From assembly GCA_024036415.1 (NCBI GenBank), contig JAMWET010004996.1, positions 248,001 to 312,000 on the forward strand: a stretch of 64,000 nucleotides of DNA, read 5' to 3'. The position numbers and the translations under genes were made by a program. The stretch comes from Prochilodus magdalenae. Its lineage: Eukaryota > Chordata > Actinopteri > Characiformes > Prochilodontidae. Below the pieces are notes generated by a model. The model was not told the DNA's origin, did not search any database, and saw only the letters and a list, made by a program, of their open reading frames with translations. Below, piece by piece: positions 37,061-48,558 of this stretch; position 1 is the stretch's first letter, and each line of letters begins with the position of its first letter.

Positions 37061-40000
37061 TTACATCCATATTTTGTAGTAATAAATGTGCCACAGCTGA
37101 TTTGGTGTCGTGTTTTGTTCAGTTCGGAGTGGATGGTTATCCCAGCTGCGTGTAAACCTGGCCAGATCCTCTTTCAGTCGTGGCAGAAACGTGTAGTGAA
37201 CACAGTACAGGTGCAAGCGGTCAGTGATCTCAAGAAGGCCATCTTCTTCCAGATCATGAAGAACTCCATAGTACAGTTGCGTGACGACTAACCACGCATC
37301 ACGCCACAGGCGTTCTGCAGAAAAGAAGTTATAACTGATTAACTACCAATGACCAGTACATTAAAAACCATGTAATTCAGCATAATACTACAGGTTTGAT
37401 TTTCTTTATAATTTAATTGTTATTTCCAACTAGTGCTAGGTGATATGACCTCAAATCAAACCTAGATTCTGATTAATGAAATTTGTTTTACTCAATGACA
37501 TTTTTGTTGGGTACTGAAGTTGCTGATGTTAAGTTCATACCTCTGATTGTGGACACTTTTGCCAGATATAAAGCTTCAACGCCCAGTTCCTCGTACAGTA
37601 AACATTGCCTGAGCAATGTCCACGTTCTCCATGCCCTGATCTGCTCTCACTCTGGAGGGGAGAATAGAGTACTTACTGAAGGCACTGACTAAACATTTTC
37701 CAGACTAAATCATTCAAAGCTACAAAAATGTTCATTAAAATAACACTAAAAGTTTTACTGAAACTCCGAACTTCCTCACACCATCTAAGAAGAATGCATA
37801 TGTTGTAGAAGCCCTGTTGGAAGCAGCACTGAGATACATTCTGCACAACAAAGTTCAGTACTCAAACATTCTGCTATGATAAATGCTAAAATGCAGTCTT
37901 GAGTCACTCTAAATAAAGTGCATTTGAAACCAAAAGGATCGAGAATCAAAGTACATTTTTCTATTTTCAATATGTCTGCAGTCTCATTTTTTAACCCCAA
38001 TCAAGTTTTCAGAATTTTAATGAAATTTGAAGTCATGAATATTACTGCATTGGGAATTAGAGCTGCTCAATATTAGACAAAATCTGTCCTGACTAGATTT
38101 GTCATGGAAAATGAGAAAAGTGCTAATTTTCCTCCAGCCATCCCTACTAAAGATTAGTGGTTTAGACTTTATGCATTTGTACATTTTTATTTATCCCGCT
38201 ACTTTACTTTTAAGAAAGAAAAGGTTGGTGCTGGGTTAGCTTCCTTTTCAGTTTTATAATATAGCTGAAATAACTATTACACATTCACATATAAAAACAA
38301 AACAAATGCATTCAGCTACTTTAAAGTTGCATTCACTGCGGACACAGATGTGCAAATGCACACTCATAGCCTGACTAGTTCCTGTAGAGAAATACGGTTC
38401 GCTGGCTTGATTTTAGATGTGAGGGATACCCCATGCACTGTAAATACAATGTATTTAAAGTCAAATTTAGGGCTTACCTTCCTTGAGAAGCCATCGATAC
38501 CGCCAAATATTACAATATTGTATCTGTAAAGATAAATAGAAACTGCATACTAAGCCCAGACAACAACATGTCATGGCTAAATAACCCATTGGGGTTTATG
38601 TCGTTTTAGCTTGTGGAAATTAAGATAATACAGAGCTCCTAAACTGGCAATGTGGTTCACAGCAATACCACAAAATCATCATATAAAATAATTGGGCATG
38701 CTGTACTTCTTACCAAAAAAACCCCACTAGAGTTAAAAGGTGTACTCCAATGTTTTCTACTTTACTGATATTGGAACACTGATGGAAAATGTCCTGTTCT
38801 AGAAACTCCAACAGTCATAATTGTTCACAGTAATGGTGACGGAAACCAGAAGGAGTTTGAAGACACAAAACTACATTATAGAAAGCAAAAACATAAAACG
38901 ATAACATCAATTTAACAATGACTATTTTGACATGCCAGCGCGATTCTGGCTCGTTCCCTTCCTTCGCTCATTTTAAAGAGAGGAACATGTGGGGTGTTGT
39001 GAGACAATTCAGCAGCCAAAAATAATGCACTTTCATTTAGTTTTCCTCCATCAACAGTATACATACACATTCAGAAAAAATTAAAATAAATAAATAAATA
39101 CATAAACAAACAAATTCATCTTTACTGGCAGGTTTGGGTATGGCTATATTTGTATTGTAGATGTCCAATGGTACATACATGTTTGATTCTAAAATACAAG
39201 TAGAACGCATGCACAATGTGCATAAAAAAATGCACAACTTCCTACCTGATAAGCTTGTGACTGGTGTCAATATGCTGCATGCACAACGGCCCAGGAACAG
39301 AGTACTTGCGGCGAACAACACAACCCATGCTTGACAACCTTGACAAAATGCCAGCAGTGTCAACGTGATGCATTGAGGCCTTTACTCTAGTCCACTGCAC
39401 TCGGTGGCCCTCAGCCTGAAAACATCCCTTGACTTTTCTTTAGCCTGCATGTGGAAACTTTGACTTGATGTTTCTCACTACCGTGTCGAGATCAGCAATA
39501 GAAAGAGCAGAGTACATATCTGACACAGATACAGTGAGGAAAAAAAAGTATTTGAACACCCCTTATTAGAATAATAATTGGAGTGAAGGTGGAGTCTTTA
39601 GAGGCGGACTAACAGGTCTTTGAGGGCCAGAATTTGTGCTGATTGCTGATTGGCAGGTGTTCAAAGACTTATTTGCAGCAGTAACACACAAATAAATTGT
39701 TAAAAAATCATACATTGTGATTTCTGGATTATTTTTTTTTTAGATTATGTCTCTCACAGTGGACATGCACCTAAGATGAAAATTTCAGACCCCTCCATGA
39801 TTTCTAGGTGGGAGAAATTGCAAAGCCGCAGGGTGTTCAAATACTTATTTTCCTCACTGTATACCATACTGGCGCATTCTACGGTGAATTGTGCTTTTTG
39901 AAACGCCAAGAATGTTGGAAACATACGAAACCGAGAGTCCAATCTCAAAAAGTTCATTCAACTGTTCAGTTGTAATATTAAGTCTTGAACATCCATTGGG

Positions 40001-40075
40001 TCCCATGTCCCAAAAAACATAGGAGGGAGAGCCTGCTGATGTGAGCAGAGTAGAAAGATTTGAGTAAAAGCACAT
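37061..40075 (-). pseudogene. Decayed integrase-type (IS3/rve-like DDE) transposase, six exon pieces
   Basis: Read on the minus strand: 39862-40075 has a helix-turn-helix (LNITTEQLNELFEIGLSVSY, NILGVSKSTIHRRMRQYG). 39246-39531 has VQWTRVKASMHHVD and PGPLCMQHIDTSHKLIR (first acidic residue). 38478-38523 has YNIVIFGGIDGFSRK. 37759-37840 has SAASNRASTTYAFFLDGVRK. 37541-37651 has VRADQGMENVDIAQAMFTV (second acidic residue) and SFISGKSVHNQ. 37061-37314 has RLWRDAWLVVTQLYYGVLHD, RFTRSWDNHPLRTE and TPNQLW. Exon junctions show GT..AG. Defects: TAA after FPHAG, TGA in exon five, small deletions at two junctions that remove the IE of the catalytic E block, and a MITE inserted at 39532. N-terminal exon upstream of 40075 unclear. 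Confidence 0.8.
39532..39859. mobile_element. 328 bp Tc1/mariner-type MITE inside the integrase exon
   Basis: Ends cagtgaggaaaaaaaagtat and aaatacttattttcctcact(g) are inverse repeats, flanked by TA on both sides. Removing the element and one TA joins the helix-turn-helix piece (RMRQYGI) to the next piece (SVSDMYSALS) in frame, so this is a clean insertion into coding sequence. Confidence 0.9.
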
Positions 40076-41246
40076 CCAGTGCCTCCTTCACTACTACTGG
40101 TAAAAAGCTGGAACCAGCTGCACTTTTGAAGACTCTTTCTTGACAACATAAAGCATGTAGTCAAAATCAAGTGTTACTTGACAGAGTATATTTAAGCCTT
40201 GTCCGGAGTCTTGTGATGCAATCCTGCCTAAACACTTCCTGCAACATAAAACATGACAGTCATTAAAACATATTGACACTATTGTTGCTAACTGAACTAC
40301 ACATGACCAATGAAGCAGTATGTTAGGGAAGTCAAACGTGCAGCACACAGACTCACATGTCAAGCAAATAGAAGCCACAGTTTCACAGTTGACCTAAAAT
40401 ACAGTAACTGGGTTTGAACAAAATGTATTTTTTTTGTATGGCACATTCTCAATTTTTTTTAAAATCTTAGACTGGCAGAGACATCTGTATAAAGTTTGAT
40501 ATTTGCACAAGCAACGTTTAATGCTAAAACGTTCCATAAGAAGCCTTAGTCTTTCTTACCTACTACATTAATGCTCTGTAAGTTTGTCCAACTTACTTAA
40601 TGCTCTACTTGTATACGTTATTAGCAAGACGTTTTAACAAAACATGTTATGAGACAAGCTGGAACAGAAAGTAGTGGCATACTTCAAAACGATCATAAAA
40701 AGTCTCGAGTTCAATGATTTGCACACAATATTTCACAATATAAACTGCATGGGAATAGGGATAATTATACGCTTTATAATCAAACATGCAATAGAGTTTT
40801 TTTCCGTTCTGACTATGTTGATTATATACAGTCTAGGTAAATACAGTCATAACACTACTCTCAGCCAGCAGTACTTCCACTAATTCTACTGCTGCAGACA
40901 ACCCTCTTCTTTCTATCTATCGCCTCTTAAATTAACTCCTCCAATTCTGGGCACTGTTTATGTTAAAATGATAATATTGTAGCGAGCACAGTGGGTGGGT
41001 CTGTTATATTGCGTGTGCTGCTGCTGTATGCCTGTGTCTGTGTGCCCGCCTCTGCGCTGCCTGTGTGTGAATGGATGACAGGTGTGGGGCCTTCCTCTTG
41101 GGTGGGGTTATGCAGAGTGGTAGGCACCACTCTGAATCTACCATTTAGTAGATTCTTAGCTAGGTTAGTGACCTTAGGGCTGTTTGCATGCTGTGGGTTG
41201 TTGGGTTTTACGCTCCTAGTATTTGTAAATGCTCTAAGTGAGTCGT

Positions 41247-42843
41247 ACTTATAAAAGTTGTAATTTTACCATTACTTCTGTTGCTGTGTTCTGTTTTTAG
41301 TCCCCCCAGAAGTTTTCTTTTAGGTCTGGATCGGGCGATCTTTCACTTCGTGTGGGGATCTAAGTGGGAGAGGCTAAGGAGATCGGAAGTAAAAAAGAGA
41401 CCAGAAAATGGAGGGAAGGGACTCCCAGACCCCCACCTGTTTTTAGGAAGCAAGTTTGCTGCTTTACACATAAAGTATGCAACAGACCCTTCCAGAGAGA
41501 AGAAGACGGCGGCCATGGCAAAATTTTGGATGGGGTCTTACTTACGAAGAATAAGGACTCTGAGGCTCGACCTTAGAACCCCAGTGTCCTTTACTCTGCC
41601 ACAAGAATATGATTTTATTAGAAAATTTTTAAAGAAATATGACTTAGAAAAAGAAGAGGTTACCATTTTAACAAATGCAAAAGCTCTTGTCTCTCTTGTG
41701 CAGGACCGAGAGGAAGTGAGCCCAGTCCCTGGCCTCACAGTTAGTGAGGCCAAACAAGTTTGGAGGAACGCAGCCCACCCTGCCCTCCAGAACAAGTTAA
41801 AGGACCTGTCATGGATGGCTGCTCATGAGATTCTCCCGGTCAGGGCCGTGATGCACTCCCGGGGTATGGCTACGACCTCCATCTGTCCTAGGCCTGGGTG
41901 TGGCGAACCCGAGGCCGTGAGGCATGTGCTCTGGGAGTGCAGTGTGGCGAGGGACCTGTGGGCCATGATCGGCCCCCTGCAATGCCCGAGCCTGCCAGCA
42001 GGGGCGGTCCACACGCTTGTTTACCGGGTAGCGGTGAACGGGGTGGGGCAAAGTATGAAAAGGATGCCTGCAGAAGAATTTGCGATGCTCTGGCTCACCC
42101 TAAATTGCGTGAAAGCCGCCTTGTGGACTGCCCGCAACCTGCTGGTGGGGAAGCGTGTGACGGTGCCACTGCACGCTATATACCAGATGGTGACAAATTC
42201 GCTGCAGGGGGCACCGAGCATCGCCATTCGGAGGAGGGGGCTGAGGCCACACGCAGGGGGGTCCAGACCACCACGGCCTTTGGCTTCCGTAGATGCCCCC
42301 CCATAAAATGGATCACCAAGGGAGGAGCAGCGGGCAGGGGGAGAAATCTCCACTGAGCCTACAAACATCGGTTCCAGGACTTCTGGGGAGTGGGGTGGAG
42401 CTAGCTTGATAGAGGCTCAACCCGGCCCTGTACAAAGAGAACCTTTTAAATACAGTCTTTTTATCCCTTTTATCCGGTTGACATGGTTTTAGAGGTCCTT
42501 TGTTGGAATTGGTTCCTATTTTAGAGATCTTAATTTTTGTTTTTGTTATTAGGCCATTGATGTTCAACATTTTTATAAAATCCTATAAGTTTAAAGGATA
42601 TTTAAACACACTTTTTTTGTTATGGTTCTGGAAAAAGAAAAATGCAATGTGTGTGTGTGTATATATATATATGTGTATATTGATGTGTATATGTATTACA
42701 AAAAGATACAAAATATGTGTGGTTGTGGTTTAAAAGGGGAAAAAAACAAACAAAGGAAAAATAAAATATGAAATGGAAATGTCAATGTAAATGCCTGAAA
42801 ATGTGACAATAAAAACTTTTTCGAAAAAAAAAAAAAAAAAAAA
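41247..42843 (+). mobile_element. LINE copy A (Tx1/L1-like), 5'-truncated, poly-A at 3' end
   Basis: Carries the C-terminal ORF2 part (41281-42306), a 3' UTR, caataaaaactttttcg and a poly-A run ending at 42843. Flanked by agtgagtcgt on both sides (41237-41246 and 42843-42852). Confidence 0.85.
41281..42306 (+). CDS. LINE ORF2 C-terminal fragment (after the reverse transcriptase), Tx1/L1-like
   Basis: 341 codons open. The start LLGLDRAIFHFVWGSKWERL and the stretch GLPDPHLFLGSKFAALHIKY are typical of the region following the reverse transcriptase in L1/Tx1-type ORF2. CPRPGCGEPEAVRHVLWEC is the Cys/His zinc-binding knuckle of this C-terminal region. The endonuclease and catalytic reverse transcriptase parts are absent, so the piece cannot move on its own. 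The first methionine is not a biological start; the frame simply begins where the insertion was truncated. Confidence 0.8.
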   Translation: MLCSVFSPPRSFLLGLDRAIFHFVWGSKWERLRRSEVKKRPENGGKGLPDPHLFLGSKFAALHIKYATDPSREKKTAAMAKFWMGSYLRRIRTLRLDLRTPVSFTLPQEYDFIRKFLKKYDLEKEEVTILTNAKALVSLVQDREEVSPVPGLTVSEAKQVWRNAAHPALQNKLKDLSWMAAHEILPVRAVMHSRGMATTSICPRPGCGEPEAVRHVLWECSVARDLWAMIGPLQCPSLPAGAVHTLVYRVAVNGVGQSMKRMPAEEFAMLWLTLNCVKAALWTARNLLVGKRVTVPLHAIYQMVTNSLQGAPSIAIRRRGLRPHAGGSRPPRPLASVDAPP

Positions 42844-42852
42844 GTGAGTCGT

Positions 42853-43560
42853 GCCCTGGCTCACCCTTAACGGCGTGAAGGCCGCCCTGTGGACCTCCCG
42901 CAACCTGCTGGTGGGGAAGCGAGTGACGGTGCCCCTGCACGCCCTGACTGCACTGGTGACATCTTCGCTGCAGGGGACACCGCACTTCGACATTCGGAGG
43001 AGGGGGCTGAGGTCACACGCAGGGGGGTCCAGACCACCACGGTCGCTGGTCCCCGTAGAAGCACTCGGTGGAAAAAGAACTACGGAAGGAGCAGCGGGCA
43101 CAGGGGAGGATCTCCGCTGAGCCCAGAAACTGCAGCACCGCGACTTCTGGGGGGCGAGGAGGAGCCAGCTTGATAGTGGCTCACCCCGGTCTTGCACAAA
43201 GAGACTGTTTTTAGTATTTATTGTGAACCGGTTTTATTTACTGATTATTATTTATTCATTTATTTAATGTCATATTTTACTATTTTTTTACTGAAACATG
43301 AATGGGCTTTTAAATTGTATTTCAACTCTTTTTACAAACCCAGAACGGACTTTTACATACACACACATGAAAATTTTTAACACCTGATTTTTATTGTTTT
43401 ATGGACTTTTATGTGCACAAAGATTGTGTTATGTGTGCAATGCTTTATGAGTCTACGAAATGAAATAGGATTGTAAAACAAATAGCCATAAAATGAATGA
43501 CATGTAAAATGGAATATGAATGGAATTTGTGACAATAAAACTTTTTTCGAAAGAAAAAAA
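42853..43560 (+). mobile_element. LINE copy B, same family, shorter, directly behind copy A
   Basis: Starts within the coding tail (NGVKAALWTSRNLLVGKRVT, parallel to copy A) and ends gacaataaaacttttttcga plus A-rich tail at 43560. Copies A and B differ at many sites, so B is not a simple duplication of A. The target word gtgagtcgt recurs at 43561-43569. Confidence 0.85.
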
Positions 43561-45657
43561 GTGAGTCGTGCCCTCTTCTAAAATAAAGAGCTTTTGGTTT
43601 AACCATGCTTCCTGAGTCGATGGTTGCCTCACGAACGCTACAATATTCAGATGTCTGATATGGTGACGAACCGTTTTATACTTTACAATAACTTAGTCGA
43701 ACACAAATGATAGCCAATACGAGCATCAGGCTACTGGAAAATGCGACCGTTACGACGATGCTAACAGGCTAACGCGCTAAGCGATTCCTCGTCCTGTGTT
43801 CGTTATGAAAATGAATTCTAACATCAAATTAGCCACACGTACAAAAGACCAATGAAACAATAAACCCCAGCACCTAATGTGAGGACCTTACAGGGGTTTT
43901 GTTATTGGCCAAGTACAAGTTCGACTACATCTGCGCTTGTTTGCTCTTCCCGAGTACCCCGGATGTTTCCTTGAATTTCCATGACCTGAATTTTTATCAC
44001 CTGAATTATTTTACCTGAAATTCTGGTCACCTTATTTTTTTTTACCTGAAATTCCAAGACCTGAATTTTAAATGCCAACCATTTAGCAGGTAAAATTTTC
44101 AATAACACCAAATTTCACACACCCTTTTTTTCCCCAAAAACATGATTTCAGGTTCAAGTTCTGGTGACTGATTTAACTCCATATAGCTCAGACTAGCATC
44201 GGCCTCGTGCGATAGCTAATATTGGACTTTTTGGTTAGCTTAACCAAGCCTTCTCTTGTCCAACCAAGTTGACTGTAGACCTCGCTCGACACTTAGCCAT
44301 CACCAGTTAGCGGTTTGGGTGACCGGAAAGCCCAAACTTCCACTGGTACCGTGTTAGACTGGACTGTTAGCCGCATCAGCCGACTAGCCTAACCACCGCG
44401 AGACTAGTGTTGTGTCGTTCGCGAACGATTCGTTCGAATGAGCGAATCATTTGAGTGAACGTACTGAATCGAATTCCTCTGGTGATTCGTTCCTTTCTCA
44501 GTTCAGTAGTTGAGCCCAGCAGCAACCGTGCAGGCCGGCAGGGGAACTGCTGTGTGGTCTGTGAATCACGCGCGAATCTGGTGGCGGAGACTCTCATTGC
44601 GAGGAAACTGTGCTTGCTCAGTGATTCGTTCACTGAACTGAGGACTCCCGTTCACTCACTGATTCGTTCACTGAACGTACTGACACTGTGATTCACATTC
44701 ACGCTGCCACCCAGAGAAGTGTTGCTGAGGATGTGATTCACCTTTGCGCTGCCACTCACTTACATGGAGTCAAGCCATATAAACAAACACACACCTCCCC
44801 CCTGTTTTAACAGATTTAGTTTCTAGAAACAAACTTAAAAATGTCATGTAACAAGTGCTGTATAAAACAAGTAGCAATAGAAATAAACATAAGTGAGTGA
44901 TTAATAGCTGAAAAAATTGTGGTAGAACAAATATACAAATGTCAAAGTTATGAATAGAATTAAAATATGAGAATTGCAGGGGGAAAAATGACAGCTTATT
45001 ACACATTTCAGATTATGGCAACAAATATATGAATAGAGGAACACAACATGATTAGCAGAGCAAAAAATGGCAAAAACTGAATCAAGTACAAAATAAAACA
45101 ACAACAAAACAACGTTAATCTTTTACTCCAAAGGGTATTTGATAGTTTTTATTGTTATTATTATAGCTGCATTGTCATGTGAGAATACTGTCTGTGATTT
45201 TGAAGGCAAATTTTCACTTGTACTGTCACATCTAAAGAAAGTCATGAGTCTGTCAATCAAACTTTGGCTCCTGCTTGTCTGGATTGACCTAGGTCGTTGC
45301 CATGGAAACTTGACTTCAGAGGAGCCTTCAATTAAGGCTTTAACTTACTCTTCCTAGCTAAATGCAAGATTGGTGTCACTGTAATAAACTAACTAGAACT
45401 TATTGTGCACAGTATGACTTAAAATTAAACTGTACTTCTTTGTTTTCTTGAGTGTGTTGTTTTCTCCAGAGTAGTTACCTGCAGGACTCAACCATCAGGG
45501 CTACAAGGGAGGGACGAATGCACACACACACACACACACACTTCATTGAAAGTTGTCCATATCTGCAAACAATCATAGTATGTCCCTCTCACACCTATAC
45601 AAACACTCACATTGTAAAAATACATTGTTATAGTAAACCTTTGGTCATTTTAGAGTT

Positions 45658-47975
45658 GTGCTGAAATCTTCAGCTTCACCTTCACCCTTCTTTCCTGTTA
45701 ATTGGTATAGTCCAACCATCTCCTTGAACTCACTGACACCCTACCCCCAAAGTGAGAGTTTGAGAGTGAGACAGTCGAGTTATCAAGATGAGGGATTCCA
45801 GGAGAAGTGCTGTATGGACACAATTTCATTTCAGCAACAGCTGCATCATGCACAATTTGCAAGGTCAAACTGTCCACCAAAAGGTGGGTCCACGGCCAAT
45901 CTACACCAGCATTTAAGGTTGAAACATTCCACTGTGCAGCTGTTACAGGTAAGAGATATACCTCAGCCTGAGCCTGCTCCTACTGCCGGTGCCAGCAGCA
46001 CCAGCACTGCTCCAGCAGCAAGTGGAACCAGCACCAGCACTGCTCCTCCAACCAGTAGCAGCACCATCACTGGTCCAGCTCCAGCTACTTTTGCCACACC
46101 ACCAGGGGAAACAGGAGGTAGGCCCCGAGTAAGAGGAGGAACACAAGTCAGACTGACCCATTTTGTGTCAAGGCCTATCGACTCCCTTAGACAAAGGGCT
46201 TTAGATGAAATGCTGGCAAGAATGATTGCTAAGGATTTTTAGCCATACTCCATCGTTGAAGACACTGGATTTAGGCAGTTTACCAAGGAGCTGAACCCCA
46301 ACTATGTGTTACCCAGCAGGAAAACACTGTCCAACACAATTATTCCAGACATGTACAGAAAGACACATGAAGAAATAAGAGTGAAGGTGGATAAAGCCAA
46401 AGCTGTGTGCCTGACCACAGACTGCTGGACATCCAGAACAACATAATTTATGTCTGTCATTTTATTGATGACTTTAAGTCTCTGTCCTGCTTGAGTGTTT
46501 TGAGATAAGCGAGAGGCACACTGCTGACAATCTGTCAGAACAGCTTCTGAGGGTAGCAAGGGAGTGGGGACAGGATAAAGTTGCTGCCTGTGTGTCTGAC
46601 AATGCAGCAAATGTGGTGAAAGCAATCCAGAAAACAGGTTGGCCTCACCTGTTCTGCTTTGCCCACACCCTGAACCCCATTGTCAACAGTGGCATTGCTG
46701 CCATCAAACAAACAGTGGAAAAGGTGAAGGCAATTGTCGAATATGTGCACAGAAGTACAGTTGCAACAGAGAATCTGAAGGCCGCACAAAAGCAGTTGGG
46801 GTTAGCAGAATCTCGCCTGAAGCAGGACTGTCCAACACGATGGAACTCAACATACTACATGATGTTGAGGTTCCTGGAAAATAACGATGCCATCATCACA
46901 ACCCTGGCCTTGACTAATCCAAGACTGGCTGCCCTCACACCAGATGAGTGGGAGGAAATGAAACAGGCCTGTGATGTGTTAAAGCCCTTTGAAGAGGTCA
47001 CTGTTGAAATCAGTGGTGAGGGGTAAGTGTTTTACTGTCATTATTGCACTGTCAGAATAATGTTACCGATGTTAAGGTCTAATTTTCACTTTCAATCACA
47101 TCCAAAGAAAGTCATAAATATGTCAATCAAACTCCTGCCTGTCTGACTTGACCCAAGTCAAAATAACTAGAACTTGTGTTGTCTATTGGTTATGAATATG
47201 CTTGTTATAAAACTATTATTACTAATAGTAATATTATAAATAATAACCATGATAACAATATACATTATTATTACTACTATCAGGCCTCAACCTTGTTTTT
47301 CTTTCTCTCAGGTATGTGACTGCTTTAAAAGTGATTCTTCTGGCAAGAGGTCTGCAGAAGATTACTTCAAACGTTCGATGAGCTGGAAACCTCACAGATT
47401 CTGTGGAGCTATTGGTGGCGACCATTTGCCAGCCGACGTCACACCATTTTTATAAAATTGACTCCCATGCTTTGCTCTCTGAGGCAGCAGCACTGGACCC
47501 CAGGTTCAAGAAAAAGGCCTTCGGGAAGGAAGAAGATGCTGATAGGGCCTATCAACAACTCTGCAATGCTGCAGCAAGGGTGACACTCCCCAACCAGCAG
47601 GCTGAAGGAGAAGAGGCAGCTCAGGGAGCAGCAGCAGGAGAGAGTTCCACTCAGGAGAGTGCCATCTGGAAAGACTTTGACCAGCAGGTCTCCGGGCTTG
47701 TGACCAGTAATCGGAATCCAACAGCTGATTCGGTACTGGAAGTCCGTGCTTTTGTGGAGGAACCTCTAGTGAAGAGGTCTTCAAACCCCCTCACGTGGTG
47801 GCAAAGTCGAGGGGTGGTCTATCCGAGACTTTATGAGATGATGGTGAAGAGACTCTGCATTGTTGCCACATCTGTCCCATCAGAGAGAGTGGGCCAGATC
47901 ATTTCAGAGCAAAGAAATCGTCTCAGTTCTGCAAAGGTCAGCCAGCTGGTATTCCTAAATGCCAACCTGAAGTAA
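45658..47975 (+). pseudogene. hAT transposase (BED finger, RNase H-like core, C-terminal dimerisation domain), disrupted
   Basis: A BED zinc-finger end (GSTANLHQHLRLKHSTVQLL) and a low-complexity P/T/S linker lie in 45658-46242. TAG at 46240-46242 replaces a sense codon; the frame continues to TTDCWTSRTT (catalytic D) and meets TAA at 46444-46446. A frameshift follows, then 46592-47026 gives SDNAANVVKAIQKTGWPHLF, CFAHTLN and CPTRWNSTYYMMLRF. A GT..AG intron is likely at about 47023-47311. After more frame breaks, 47403-47975 gives ALLSEAAALDPRFKKKAF and NPLTWWQSRG, ending RLSSAKVSQLVFLN, the dimerisation region. Order and spacing are those of a full transposase; it is dead by several lesions. 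Confidence 0.88.
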
Positions 47976-48071
47976 AGGGCAATAAGGCCAGTAGGCCACC
48001 TTTATCATGATGATCCTTTTTGGATTTCATTTGTTCTGCACCTACAACTACATGGATGTGTCTTTGTTCTA

Positions 48072-48103
48072 TTTTTATTTATTTATTTATTTATTTATTT
48101 ATA
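48072..48103. repeat. (TTTA)n microsatellite
   Basis: About eight TTTA units in the 3' part of the hAT element. Confidence 0.9.
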
Positions 48104-48558
48104 TTAGTTTCTTGACTTTTTGTTTTGCACTACAGTTAAGCTATTTATTTTCTTATTGATTGCACATTTAAGTTGATATTTTCTTCTGAATCTACAGTTT
48201 TTATCTTAATTTTGCTCTTAATTTAATATTTATTTTGCACTCAAAGTTGTAGGTTAGTTCATACTTATTTTTTGTATTATGTTATTTGTAATGTGATTTA
48301 TGTTTCCTATAATAAACCCAACATTTAGTTGCATACTTGAATATTTTTTATTTATTAATTTTTTACAACACACTCGTCTCCTGGTCCCGGAAGCCGTGAA
48401 CTAAACTGAAACATGAACCGTTCAGCCGTGTATCAGTTAGGTGGGTCGGAGTCGCAGGCTCCTCCTGCCAAGCACTGAACGATTCGGTAAACGAATCTTT
48501 TTAGTGAATTGATTCTAATGATTCAGTTAATCTAAAAGAGCTGCTGTGCCCATCACTA

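Larger units (their letters stand above)
40978..43642 (+). mobile_element. Solo LTR (about 365 bp) split by two LINE insertions
   Basis: Starts TGTAGCGAGCAC and ends GAACGCTACA, with the 4 bp duplication atat at both flanks; the uninterrupted site is seen in the left arm. Near the right end aaataaagagcttttgg resembles an LTR polyadenylation region. LTR sequence occupies 40978-41246 and about 43561-43642; the middle is LINE. No internal retroviral genes. Confidence 0.65.
34658..44240. mobile_element. Composite DNA transposon with ~1 kb inverted arms, integrase-type transposase and a second convergent gene
   Basis: The left arm (34658 to about 35700) and right arm (about 40750-44240, without its 2.7 kb inserted LTR/LINE block) are reverse complements along most of their length, for example gaaatcatgtttttg..., ggccaataacaaaacccctg and ggttcgtcaccatatcagac. 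Between them lie a multi-exon decayed integrase (minus) and a multi-exon ORF (plus), meeting tail to tail at 37057-37061. The left arm has about 345 bases (34998-35344), holding the plus-strand first exon, that the right arm lacks. An integrase-like transposase and extra host-like ORFs with introns suggest an IS3EU-type or related eukaryotic DNA transposon; that assignment is inference. Exact termini and target duplication were not found. Confidence 0.7.
40750..44240 (-). repeat. Right inverted arm of the composite transposon, split by an LTR and two LINE copies
   Basis: Two blocks, about 40750-40977 and 43643-44240, together match the reverse complement of the left arm. The break point is at gataatat/atattcag, exactly where the left arm reads without interruption. 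Confidence 0.75.
44406..48558 (+). mobile_element. 4.15 kb hAT transposon with broken transposase
   Basis: The ends TAGTGTTGTG and CATCACTA are imperfect inverse repeats; subterminal regions on both sides are rich in gattcgtt/aacgaatc words, as in hAT elements. Encodes the transposase pieces at 45658-47975. No matching 8 bp flank was found. Inserted just outside the right arm of the composite transposon. Confidence 0.8.

Noticed and set aside
37483..37692. 69-residue plus-strand open frame with plausible start
   Set aside because: It is the antisense of the integrase exon at 37541-37651.
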